Made by a program: the position numbers and the translations under genes. The notes below the pieces were generated by a model. That model was not told the DNA's origin, did not search any database, and saw only the letters and a program-made list of their open reading frames with translations. This document shows, one piece after another, positions 7,965-16,007 of a stretch of DNA of 64,000 nt (position 1 is the first letter of the stretch; the number at the start of each line of letters is the position of its first letter). The DNA lies in assembly GCF_010894405.1 (NCBI RefSeq), contig NZ_JAAIYA010000028.1:1-64000 (forward strand), written 5' to 3'. The stretch is from Pyxidicoccus caerfyrddinensis (GTDB lineage Bacteria > Myxococcota > Myxococcia > Myxococcales > Myxococcaceae).

Positions 7965-9290
7965 GTGAGCCATCCCCGCTACTTCGTCCCCCATGCCGCC
8001 AGCGCGGCCGAGCCCGTCCGCTCGGACGCCGCCGAGATGACGCACGTGGTAGACGCGTTCCGCCTGGAGGCGCCCCACCTGCTGGAGCAGGAGTGGGTGG
8101 TCGGCGTCGATGCCGTGGGCAACGTGCACGTCGTGCCCGCGAGCGAGCGGGAATTGCTCCCCGCCGCCACGCGCGCCCAGCTCACGCACCACGAAGTGGC
8201 GTCCGGCCGCACGCCCCGCCGCATCGCCGCCTCGGAGCTGTACTTCTTCGCCGTGGAGCTGGTGGAACACCCCGCCAACGCGGAGGGCTTCAACGACCCC
8301 GTGTACCTCTACGGGCACCTGTCCGGCCCATGGCCGGGAGACGCACCCATGCGCGTGCCCGGGCAGCTCACGGTGACGCGAGGGGACGTGCTGGCCGGGC
8401 TGGTGCACGGCGCGGCGGACGCCTTCCACTACGTGCAGACGCCGGAGAGCCCGGCCGCGCCGCGCGGCTACCACGCGCTCTTGCCAGGAGACCGCCCCGA
8501 GCGCCTCGCCGAGGGCCGTGGGTTGGTGCTCGCCTGGCCCGCGGTGCCGCCCGAGTTGCAGGTGGGCAATGCCTCCAACGGCCCCATGGTGGCGCGCATC
8601 CTCCACGACGTCCTCACGCAACTGCAGGAGGACGCACACACCCACGGAGGCCCGGAGCCGCTCGCGCGGATGGAGCTGCCCGTCCCCAGCCGCGCCATGG
8701 CCATCGCGGATTTGGAGATGCGCGGCTACGAGGTGAAGGGCGACGTGGCCATCCTCCGCCGCAACCACCCGGGCCTGCTCACGCGCATGGCGGAGTGGCT
8801 GCGCGCGGAGAAGGTGAAGGTGCCTGCCGAGGCGGGAGCGCCCGGCTTCCTCGAGGTGGCGCGCAAGGCACTCGAATCGCTCCCCGGCTGGCCGAGCGAG
8901 ACGGAGCGGGTGCTCCGCGCGCTCGTCCGTGCCGGTGGCAGCGCGCCCGTCTCGCGAGGCACGCCCCTGCCCATGGCGGCGGCGCCGGCGCCCAAGCGCC
9001 CCCTGCCGCCTCGCGAGCCGCCAAAGCCGCCGCGCCCGGATGACTGGATGCGGGACTTCCTGGACGCGCACGCCGCGTCGCACCCCGGCGGCGCGCAGCC
9101 GAAGCTGACGCGCGCGAAGCCGGCCTTCACCGCCCCGCCCCCGCCCGCGAAGCCCGGCACGCCCACGTGGATGACGGACTTCGGCGGGGCCGCGCCTGCT
9201 CCCCCAGCGCCCGCGAAGCCCAAGGCTCCCTCGGCCCCCTCCTCGCCAGCGGGGAAGAAGCCGGACTGGATGTCCGACTTCGACGACTGA
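7965..9290 (+). CDS. Unknown protein with proline-rich tail carrying three WMxDF motifs
   Basis: The product is about 441 residues with no signal peptide or membrane helix. The first 300 residues look globular and match nothing I know. The last 110 residues are Pro/Ala/Lys-rich and presumably disordered, and carry three copies of a tryptophan-acidic motif, DWMRDF, TWMTDF and DWMSDF, the last ending the protein at its extreme C-terminus. Such spaced copies of a short linear motif are typical docking sites. Two vWA-domain proteins, a fold that often binds acidic peptides through a metal, are encoded directly downstream (65 bases), making a physical link plausible. The start is uncertain: GTG 7965 and TTG 7926 are in frame and neither has a strong ribosome site. 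Confidence 0.6.
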   Translation: MSHPRYFVPHAASAAEPVRSDAAEMTHVVDAFRLEAPHLLEQEWVVGVDAVGNVHVVPASERELLPAATRAQLTHHEVASGRTPRRIAASELYFFAVELVEHPANAEGFNDPVYLYGHLSGPWPGDAPMRVPGQLTVTRGDVLAGLVHGAADAFHYVQTPESPAAPRGYHALLPGDRPERLAEGRGLVLAWPAVPPELQVGNASNGPMVARILHDVLTQLQEDAHTHGGPEPLARMELPVPSRAMAIADLEMRGYEVKGDVAILRRNHPGLLTRMAEWLRAEKVKVPAEAGAPGFLEVARKALESLPGWPSETERVLRALVRAGGSAPVSRGTPLPMAAAPAPKRPLPPREPPKPPRPDDWMRDFLDAHAASHPGGAQPKLTRAKPAFTAPPPPAKPGTPTWMTDFGGAAPAPPAPAKPKAPSAPSSPAGKKPDWMSDFDD

Positions 9291-9355
9291 CGGCCTGCCA
9301 TTGCGACGCCTGCCTGGGGGGCTGTACCGTCGCCCCACATCCGCAGGGGGAACAC

Positions 9356-10291
9356 ATGGGACACGAGAAGCCGGTAGAGCCGTTTTCCGACCTCCATGTC
9401 GAGGAGGGGAAGGTTCGCGCGGTACTGCTGCATGACCCCACCGTCGAGGGCCTGGACGTAGCCATCTACATGGACGCGTCGGGCAGCATGAAGGACGAGT
9501 ACGCGTACAACACGCCCACGCGCAGCTTCCTGGAGTGGATTCGCGGCGCGCCGATGAAGGAGGCCGCCAACCAGGTCGAGCCGCAGGTGCAGTGGATGCT
9601 CGAGTACCTGGCGACGAAGGACCGCAACGGCATGCTGCGCGTGGCCTACTGGGCCTCGGGCGCGTCCGGCCGGGACGTGGAGGTGGTGGGTGAGCTGAAG
9701 GGCGTGGACGTCAAGCAGTACAAGTTCCCCGGCGCGAAGAAGCTCGGGAGCCACACCTACCTGACGCCCGCGCTGAAGGACTACGTGCGCTACCTCAAGG
9801 AGCAGGTGCCGCACGGCGCCCGCCGCGGGTGCGCGGTCATCGTCACCGACGGCCAGCTCCACGACGCGGAGGAAGTGGAGAAGTTCTCCGAGCAGGTGGC
9901 CAAGGAGATTGCCGCCGGCAAGCTGCCGCGCCTCAACTTCGTCCTCGTGGGCGTGGGTGACGGCATCGACGAGGAGCAGCTGGAGCGCATCGCTCACACC
10001 GAGTTCCCGGGCGTCGGCCACCTCTGGTGCCACCGCATCGCGAAGGAAATCACCCAGGTGGCGGAGCTCGTCGCCGTGCTGGTGGACGAGAACATGACCG
10101 TCGCGGCGGGCGGCACCATCTACGACGACAAGGGCAAGGTGCTGAAGACGTACGAGGGCCGCCTCCCGGCGGTGCTGGAGTTCGACGTGCCCGAGGGCGC
10201 GGAGAGCTTCACCCTGGAGGTGAATGGCCAGCGCTTCACCCAGCCGCTGCCGGACGAGGACCACCACGACGAGGACGAGGACCACCACTGA
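9356..10291 (+). CDS. vWA-domain protein 1 (TerF-like) with acidic/His C-terminus
   Basis: The 311-residue product has a von Willebrand A domain over roughly 35-250. The MIDAS metal site reads DASGS with Asp40, Ser42 and Ser44, followed by a threonine-containing loop (HTYLTPAL) and the TDGQ strand, all expected for a working metal-dependent adhesion site. The overall pattern resembles vWA domains of tellurite-resistance TerF-type proteins. A C-terminal beta domain of about 60 residues follows, and the last 13 residues are almost only Asp, Glu and His. CAGGGGG precedes the ATG by 5 bases. Its stop overlaps the start of a paralogue by one base (TGATG), so the two are translationally coupled. 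It is probably a scaffold or chaperone in the cytoplasm. Confidence 0.8.
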   Translation: MGHEKPVEPFSDLHVEEGKVRAVLLHDPTVEGLDVAIYMDASGSMKDEYAYNTPTRSFLEWIRGAPMKEAANQVEPQVQWMLEYLATKDRNGMLRVAYWASGASGRDVEVVGELKGVDVKQYKFPGAKKLGSHTYLTPALKDYVRYLKEQVPHGARRGCAVIVTDGQLHDAEEVEKFSEQVAKEIAAGKLPRLNFVLVGVGDGIDEEQLERIAHTEFPGVGHLWCHRIAKEITQVAELVAVLVDENMTVAAGGTIYDDKGKVLKTYEGRLPAVLEFDVPEGAESFTLEVNGQRFTQPLPDEDHHDEDEDHH

Positions 10292-11271
10292 TGGCCGGCC
10301 ACGAAGCCATCGTCCGTCCGTTCTCGGACGTGCACCGGATGGGAAACAAGGTCGTCGCCACGCTGCTGCATGACCCGACGGTGGAGGGGCTGGACGTGGC
10401 CCTCTACATGGACGGCTCGGCGAGCATGGAGGACGAGTACGGGCCGCGCGGCGTGCTGGCCAAGCTGGCGCCGGTGAAGAACCTGGTCGAGCCGCAGATG
10501 CGGTGGATGCTCGAGTACCTCGCGAGCAAGGACCGCGACGGCGGCGTGCGCGTCGCCTACTGGGCCACGGGGGACGGCAGCCAGCTGGAGCAGCTGGGGG
10601 ACCTCACCGCCGCGCAGGCGAAGGACTTCCGCTTCCCGGGGCCGCGCTTCTACGGCAAGGCCACGGTGATGCTGCCGGTGCTGCGCGACTTCGTGGCGCA
10701 CATGAAGCAGCAGGTGACGAAGGGCGCGCGCCAGGGCCTGGCGGTCATCATCACCGACTCGCAGCTGTCCGACGGCAACGACGTGCGCGCCTACGCCACG
10801 CAGGTGGCGAAGGAAATCGCGGCGGGCCGCCTGCCCCGGATGAACTTCGTGTTCGTCGGCGTGGGCGACCAGGTGGACGAGGAGCAGATGGAGGAGATCT
10901 CCCACGAGACGTACCCGGGCGTGGGACACCTCTGGTGCCACCGCATCGCTGACCGCATGGAGGAGATGGCGGAGCTGGTGGCGGTGCTGGTGGATGAGAC
11001 CATGACCGTCGCGGCCGGCGGCACCATCTACGACGAGCAGGGGAAGACCCTGAAGTCGTACGAGGGCCGGCTGCCGGCGGTGTTGGAGTTCGACGTACCC
11101 GCCACGTGCAAGGCCTTCACCCTGGAGGTGGCGGGACAGAAGTTCACCCAGCCCATTCCCGAGGAGCACGAGGACGAGGACCACCACGAGGAGGAGGAGG
11201 CGAAGCAGCCCGAGCCCGTGAGTGCCCCCTCCCCCGCCCCGTCCCGCAAGCACGGCGGCCACCGCCACTAG
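10291..11271 (+). CDS. vWA-domain protein 2, tandem paralogue of the upstream gene
   Basis: The 326-residue product aligns by eye with the preceding protein along its whole length: shared LLHDPTVEGLDVA, WMLEYLA, VAKEIAAG, FPGVGH/YPGVGHLWCHRI and VAAGGTIYD segments. The MIDAS motif is DGSAS (Asp41, Ser43, Ser45), still complete. The TDG position reads ITDSQ, so the second acidic loop differs. The C-terminal tail is longer, with an acidic/His stretch, a Pro linker and a final HGGHRH. The pair is therefore an old tandem duplication with both copies under selection, which suggests a heteromeric complex rather than redundancy. A P1B-type metal ATPase gene starts 19 bases later, and the His/acid tails of all three products suggest shared metal binding. 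Confidence 0.8.
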   Translation: MAGHEAIVRPFSDVHRMGNKVVATLLHDPTVEGLDVALYMDGSASMEDEYGPRGVLAKLAPVKNLVEPQMRWMLEYLASKDRDGGVRVAYWATGDGSQLEQLGDLTAAQAKDFRFPGPRFYGKATVMLPVLRDFVAHMKQQVTKGARQGLAVIITDSQLSDGNDVRAYATQVAKEIAAGRLPRMNFVFVGVGDQVDEEQMEEISHETYPGVGHLWCHRIADRMEEMAELVAVLVDETMTVAAGGTIYDEQGKTLKSYEGRLPAVLEFDVPATCKAFTLEVAGQKFTQPIPEEHEDEDHHEEEEAKQPEPVSAPSPAPSRKHGGHRH

Positions 11272-11290
11272 CCTCAGGAAGACCCACGCC

Positions 11291-14125
11291 ATGTCCGAGC
11301 AGAAGAAGAGCACCGCGTCGTCCGGCCACGTCCACGGCCCTGGCTGCGAGCATGACCACGACCACGCGCACGAGCACGGACATGGCGAGCCTCACGTCCA
11401 CGGACCGGGCTGCAACCACGGCCCGTCCCTGGCGGCGGTGAAGCCCGCCGGGAAGTTGTCCTTCAAGGAGCTGAAGGTCATCGGCCCGGCGAAGGCGGAG
11501 AAGCACGTGCACGGGCCCGGGTGCAACCATGACCATGACCACGGTCATGACCATGCACACGCCCACGGCGAGAAGCATGAGCACGGCCCCGGCTGCAACC
11601 ACGACCACGGGCATGACCACGGCCATGAGCATGGTGCCAGCTGCGACCACGACCACGACCATGGGCACCATCACCCGAAGCCCAAGCGCATCCGTCCTCC
11701 CGGGCACCGTCCCGCGGAGGGCGGTGGCGCGGCGCTCCAATTGGACCTGGAGGGCGCGCTGCCGGGAGAGACGGACGACGTCGGCCGCTTCCAGAAGCTG
11801 GAGGCCGCGATTGAAGCGCACCGCGGCGTCACCGACGTGCACCTGCGCAGGGACGCGGGCCACCCCGAGGTGTGCATCCACTACAAGCCGGAGGTGGTGA
11901 GCGCCTCGCAGCTCCTCACCGCCGCGCAGCGCACCGGCGCCGAGGTGGCGGAGCGCTACAAGCACCAGACGTGGTTCGTGCGCGGGATGACCTCGGCCGA
12001 CGCGGCCACCGCCATCGAGCACGGGCTGGGGAAGCTGAAGGGCGTGCTCTCCGCGAGCGTGGCGTACGCCAGCGAGCGGCTCGTCCTGGAGTACGACAGC
12101 GAGGAAGTCACGCTGAAGGACGTGGAGGCGAAGGCGAAGGCGCTCGGCTACGCGCTGGAGGTGCCCACCAGCGGCCATGCGTGCTCGCACCACGCGCACG
12201 GAGGCGGCCTGGCGCCGCTGCTGGAGATGCCGCTGGTGGTGGTCTCCGGCGTGCTGCTGGTGGCCGGCTGGCTGATTGAGCGCTTCGCGGGGCTCCCCGC
12301 CCTGGTGCCCACGGTGGTGTGGGCACTGTCCATGGCGAGCGGCGGCTTCTTCGCCATCCGGGGTTCGCTGAAGTCGCTGGTCCAGCTGCGCATCGACATC
12401 GAGACGATGATGGTGGTGGCGGCCCTGGGCGCGGCGGTGCTGGGCGCCTGGTTCGAGGGCGCATTCCTCCTCTTCCTCTTCGCCGCGGGCCACGCGCTGG
12501 AGCACCGGGCCATGGACCGCGCGCGGCGCTCCATCGAGTCGCTGGGAGCGCTCCGTCCCGAGGTGGCGCGCGTGCGCCGCGGCGGCGACGTGGTGGAGGT
12601 GCCGGTGGGTGACGTGCAGCGCGGCGAGCGCGTCGTCGTGCGCCCCGGCGACCGCGTCCCGCTGGACGGCATCATCCGCGAGGGCAAGAGCTCGCTGGAG
12701 CAGGCGGCGATTACGGGCGAGTCGCTCCCCGTCGCGAAGAAGGCGGGGGACGAGGTGTTCTCCGGCACCATCAACTGCGAGGGCCTGCTGGAGGTGGAGG
12801 TCACCCGGCTGTCCTCGGAGTCGGTGCTCGCGCGCGTGGTGGACATGGTGGCGGAGGCGGAGGCGCAGAAGGGCCCCAACCAGCGCTTCGCGCAGCGGCT
12901 GGAGCGCACGGTGGCGCCGCTGGTGATGATTGGCGCGGTGGTGTTCCCGGTGGTGCTGGTGCTGTTGGGCACGCCGGTGAAGGAGGCCATCCTCCGGGCG
13001 GTGTCGCTGCTGGTCGCGGCCTCGCCGTGCGCGCTGGCCATCTCCACGCCGTCGGCGGTGCTGTCCGCGGTGGCGGCGGCGGCGCGGGGCGGCGTGCTGG
13101 TGAAGGGCGGCATCTACCTGGAGCTGCTGGCGAAGGTGAACGCCATCGCCTTCGACAAGACGGGCACGCTGACGGTGGGCCGGCCGAAGCTCTTGAGCAC
13201 GGTGCCGGCGCAAGGCGTGTCGCGCGAGGAATTGCTGGGCACGGCGGCGGCGGTGGAGTCACTCTCCGCGCACCCGCTGGCGAAGGCGGTGGTGGAGGCG
13301 GCGGCGGAGGGCGGCATCCAGGCGCCGGCCGGGAGCGACTGCGAGGCCATCCACGGCAAGGGCATCCGCGCGAAGGTGGGGGATGCGCTGGTGGACGTGG
13401 GCAGCCTCGCGCTGTTCGAGGGCGAGGCCGTCCCGGCGGAGATTGCAGCGGAAGTCGCGAAGCTGGAGGAGGCGGGCCAGACGACGATGGTGGTGCGCAA
13501 GGCGGGGCGCTACCTGGGCGTGCTGGGCATGGCGGACACGCTGCGCGCGGGTGCGCGGCACGTGGTGCACACGCTGAAGGAGTCCGGCATCGAGCGGACG
13601 GTGATGCTGTCCGGCGATAACGCGCGAGTGGCGAAGTCCATCGCCGAGCAGGTGGGGCTGGACGAGGCGAAGGCGCCGCTGATGCCGGCCGACAAGGTGG
13701 CGGCGGTGCGGGAGATGGGGCGCAAGGGCTCGGTGGCCATGGTGGGTGACGGCGTGAATGACGCGCCCGCCCTGGCCGCGGCGGCGGTGGGCGTGGCGAT
13801 GGGTGGAGCGGGCTCGGACGCGGCGCTGGAGACGGCGGACGTGGTGCTGATGAGCGACGACCTGTCCCGGCTGCCGTTCGCGTTGGGGCTGGCGCGGCAG
13901 GCGACGATGGTGATGCAGCAGAACCTGGTCATCGCGCTGGGTATCAGCGGCATCCTCATCATCGCCGCCGTCTTGGGCCTCACGCAGATCAGCCAGGCCG
14001 TGGTGCTCCACGAGGGCAGCACGCTGCTGGTGGTCTTCAACGGCCTGCGCCTGCTCACCATCCGGCCCCAGGCCATGAAGCCCGCGCCCGAGCCGGCGGC
14101 GAGCGTGCAACCCGTGGTCGGCTGA
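11291..14125 (+). CDS. P1B-4-type heavy-metal-translocating P-type ATPase with His-rich N-terminus
   Basis: The 944-residue product is an inner-membrane metal efflux pump. Residues 1-130 are extremely His-rich with four HGPGC repeats (15, 37, 74, 98). Two ferredoxin-like domains without CxxC follow (about 148-210 and 215-300), then membrane helices. The ion-binding motif is SPC at 578-580 rather than CPC, and the last helices carry HEGST from 907. SPC plus HEGxT marks the P1B-4 subgroup, known for Co, Fe, Zn or Cd export. DKTGT with phosphorylated Asp622, the HP dipeptide in SAHPLAK and VGDGVNDAP are intact. P1B-4 pumps usually lack such N-terminal extensions. It ends a four-gene + strand run with two vWA proteins whose tails are also His/acid-rich. 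Confidence 0.9.
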   Translation: MSEQKKSTASSGHVHGPGCEHDHDHAHEHGHGEPHVHGPGCNHGPSLAAVKPAGKLSFKELKVIGPAKAEKHVHGPGCNHDHDHGHDHAHAHGEKHEHGPGCNHDHGHDHGHEHGASCDHDHDHGHHHPKPKRIRPPGHRPAEGGGAALQLDLEGALPGETDDVGRFQKLEAAIEAHRGVTDVHLRRDAGHPEVCIHYKPEVVSASQLLTAAQRTGAEVAERYKHQTWFVRGMTSADAATAIEHGLGKLKGVLSASVAYASERLVLEYDSEEVTLKDVEAKAKALGYALEVPTSGHACSHHAHGGGLAPLLEMPLVVVSGVLLVAGWLIERFAGLPALVPTVVWALSMASGGFFAIRGSLKSLVQLRIDIETMMVVAALGAAVLGAWFEGAFLLFLFAAGHALEHRAMDRARRSIESLGALRPEVARVRRGGDVVEVPVGDVQRGERVVVRPGDRVPLDGIIREGKSSLEQAAITGESLPVAKKAGDEVFSGTINCEGLLEVEVTRLSSESVLARVVDMVAEAEAQKGPNQRFAQRLERTVAPLVMIGAVVFPVVLVLLGTPVKEAILRAVSLLVAASPCALAISTPSAVLSAVAAAARGGVLVKGGIYLELLAKVNAIAFDKTGTLTVGRPKLLSTVPAQGVSREELLGTAAAVESLSAHPLAKAVVEAAAEGGIQAPAGSDCEAIHGKGIRAKVGDALVDVGSLALFEGEAVPAEIAAEVAKLEEAGQTTMVVRKAGRYLGVLGMADTLRAGARHVVHTLKESGIERTVMLSGDNARVAKSIAEQVGLDEAKAPLMPADKVAAVREMGRKGSVAMVGDGVNDAPALAAAAVGVAMGGAGSDAALETADVVLMSDDLSRLPFALGLARQATMVMQQNLVIALGISGILIIAAVLGLTQISQAVVLHEGSTLLVVFNGLRLLTIRPQAMKPAPEPAASVQPVVG

Positions 14126-14145
14126 GCGCGGGGCCTCCGCGGCGG

Positions 14146-15252
14146 CTACTTCACCGCCGCCGAGTCCACCCACGCCTCGTCGCCCTCCATGGAGCGCACC
14201 TTCACCTTCGCGCCCTGCTGCTCCACCACCTTCACGCGCGTCCCCGCTCCCAGTCCCGCGCTCGCCCGGCTCGCCGGAGCCGGCATTGCCAGCGTGTTGC
14301 TGTAGAGCTGGTCGATGCGCGCCTGGTCCTTCTTGCGCTCGATGACCAGGTTGCTCGTCATCTGCTGCGCGGCGTAGGCGCTCTGGATGTCCCCGGCCTG
14401 GGCGTTCTTCACGTCCTCGTCGTTCGCGAGCGCCTCCGCGGCCTTCTTGGACAGCTTCGCGTCCTCCTTCAGGTACGCCCCGCCCTTCTTCGCCTCGGCC
14501 ACCGAGCGCACCTGGTTGCGCTGCAGGTAGAAGTGACTCGCGATGTGCAGCACCTTGCCGTCCCCGTAGCGGAACAGCACCGCCACCGGCGCCGCGCCGT
14601 ACTTCTTCTTCATCTCACGGCTCTCCACCAGCACCTCCACCTTGTCCGGAGCAAGCACGCGAATGGGGTAGGACGAGCCCTCCAGCCACCACTTGGGATT
14701 CGCGTTCGCCAGGTGCAGGTGCTTGAGCAGGTTGCTGCCGCTGGACTCCTTCACCTGCACCTCCACCACGTCGTCCGCCGTCTCGCGGCCGTTGAAGGCG
14801 ATGAAGCCGGGGAAGGCCTTCTCCACCACGTTCGTCAGCGCCCAGTCCGTGGTGTAGAGGAAGCCGCCCGCATTGACGAACTTGCGCACCTTCTCGAGCC
14901 CCTTCGGCCCCAGGCTGCCCGAGCAGTTGATGATGAGGAGCTGCTTCGCATTCAGCGGCGTGCGCGCGAGCTGCATCGGCGACACCACGACGTGGGGCAC
15001 GCCCACCTCCCGCAGCACGTCCTGCACGCGGTCATACTCGCCGGAGACGACCACCACCTCGGCGGCCTCCACCTTCTGGAGGACGGCGTAGTCCTCCGGG
15101 CGCTCCTCCTGCATTCGGGCCTTGAGCACCTTGGCCGCCGCCTTGTTGGCGGTGGACATCTTCGCCTCGCCCAGCGGGCCTTCAGCGAGCGCGGGCAAGG
15201 CAAGGCACAACACGCCGACGAGTGCGGCGCGCAGGGTACGGGCGAGTGACAT
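14146..15252 (-). CDS. Exported glutamine-amidotransferase-fold (ThuA/DUF4159-like) protein with SH3-like C-terminus
   Basis: The 368-residue product has a signal peptide (1-23, ending ALPALA). The middle contains a Rossmann-like class I glutamine amidotransferase fold: LLIINCSGSLGPKGLEKVRKF, then FVNAGGFLYTTDWALTNV and a later HIASHFYLQ histidine. The INCSG cysteine sits where an amidotransferase nucleophile would be, but glutaminase activity is doubtful in this kind of protein. The C-terminal 40 residues (GTRVKVVEQQGAKVKVRS...) look like a bacterial SH3 domain, often used to hold cell-wall peptides. The gene converges on the metal ATPase and lies 164 bases downstream of the toxin/partner pair on the same strand. 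A role in the envelope is inferred only. Confidence 0.65.
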   Translation of the reverse strand: MSLARTLRAALVGVLCLALPALAEGPLGEAKMSTANKAAAKVLKARMQEERPEDYAVLQKVEAAEVVVVSGEYDRVQDVLREVGVPHVVVSPMQLARTPLNAKQLLIINCSGSLGPKGLEKVRKFVNAGGFLYTTDWALTNVVEKAFPGFIAFNGRETADDVVEVQVKESSGSNLLKHLHLANANPKWWLEGSSYPIRVLAPDKVEVLVESREMKKKYGAAPVAVLFRYGDGKVLHIASHFYLQRNQVRSVAEAKKGGAYLKEDAKLSKKAAEALANDEDVKNAQAGDIQSAYAAQQMTSNLVIERKKDQARIDQLYSNTLAMPAPASRASAGLGAGTRVKVVEQQGAKVKVRSMEGDEAWVDSAAVK

Positions 15253-15416
15253 GGGGAGGCGTCTCCAGGCGGGTGCGCAGCGTGGTGACGGGCTTCAACG
15301 GGCGGGGTGGGAAAAAGGTCTCTGCCTTTCCGAGACTCCGAGCGGCGGAAGGAACGTTCATTCCGGGAACGAGCGCCCGGAAGGAGGCCCGCCCCGTCGA
15401 CCGCGCCGCGTCGACG

Positions 15417-16007
15417 TCAGGTCGTCCCCTGCTCCCCTGGCGCCACCGTGCCGAACCGGGACAGGGCCCTGGTCGCGACATGCTTCACTTCCGGGTCGCT
15501 GTCTTCCCTGACGAGGCGCTCCAGGTCGGCCCGGAAGTCGGGCCACGCCGTGATGAACGCCGCATCAATCGCGGCGAGCCGGACCTGGGAGTCCGCATCC
15601 GAGAACCGTGAGCGGATGCGCTCCTCGATGTCCCGCTCCGGCGTCTCCCAGGCACCGAGCGCCAGGGCGAACGTCGTCAGGGCGCGCTCCTCGGCGGTCG
15701 TCGCCCGGTCGAACGCGCCGAGCAGGTCATCCACGTCCAGGAAGTCCAGCTCGGTGCTCAACGAGTACAGCCAGTCACCGTGACGGGGACCGACGACCTG
15801 GCAGTAGTCGACGGGGTAGTTGACGCACCGGAAGTAGTGGAACGAGTGCTCCGAATCCAGTCTCCAGACGTACTCGTCCGTGGCGGCGGTGGACGCCGGG
15901 AGGGTGTAGAGGAACTCCCACTGGCGCCGGGCCGCGAGCTCCTGGAGGCCCTGGGGCGCGAAGCCGGGTGCGAGTACGAGCCGGCGGGAGGTGTCCTTCA
16001 GACTCAT
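15417..16007 (-). CDS. HEAT-repeat-like protein, candidate immunity partner of the upstream DUF4157 protein
   Basis: The 196-residue product has no signal peptide. The first 100 residues form a mixed domain with many aromatic residues; the last 90 hold two or three helical pairs of the HEAT type, for example EERIRSRFSDADSQVRLAAIDAAF and LVREDSDPEVKHVATRALSRFG. Its ATG overlaps the stop of the 1179-residue gene upstream by 4 bases (ATGA), so the two are translated together. A small acidic-to-neutral cytoplasmic protein coupled in this way behind a large multidomain protein is the usual position for an immunity gene. Alternatively it is a chaperone or adaptor for loading that protein. Confidence 0.6.
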   Translation of the reverse strand: MSLKDTSRRLVLAPGFAPQGLQELAARRQWEFLYTLPASTAATDEYVWRLDSEHSFHYFRCVNYPVDYCQVVGPRHGDWLYSLSTELDFLDVDDLLGAFDRATTAEERALTTFALALGAWETPERDIEERIRSRFSDADSQVRLAAIDAAFITAWPDFRADLERLVREDSDPEVKHVATRALSRFGTVAPGEQGTT

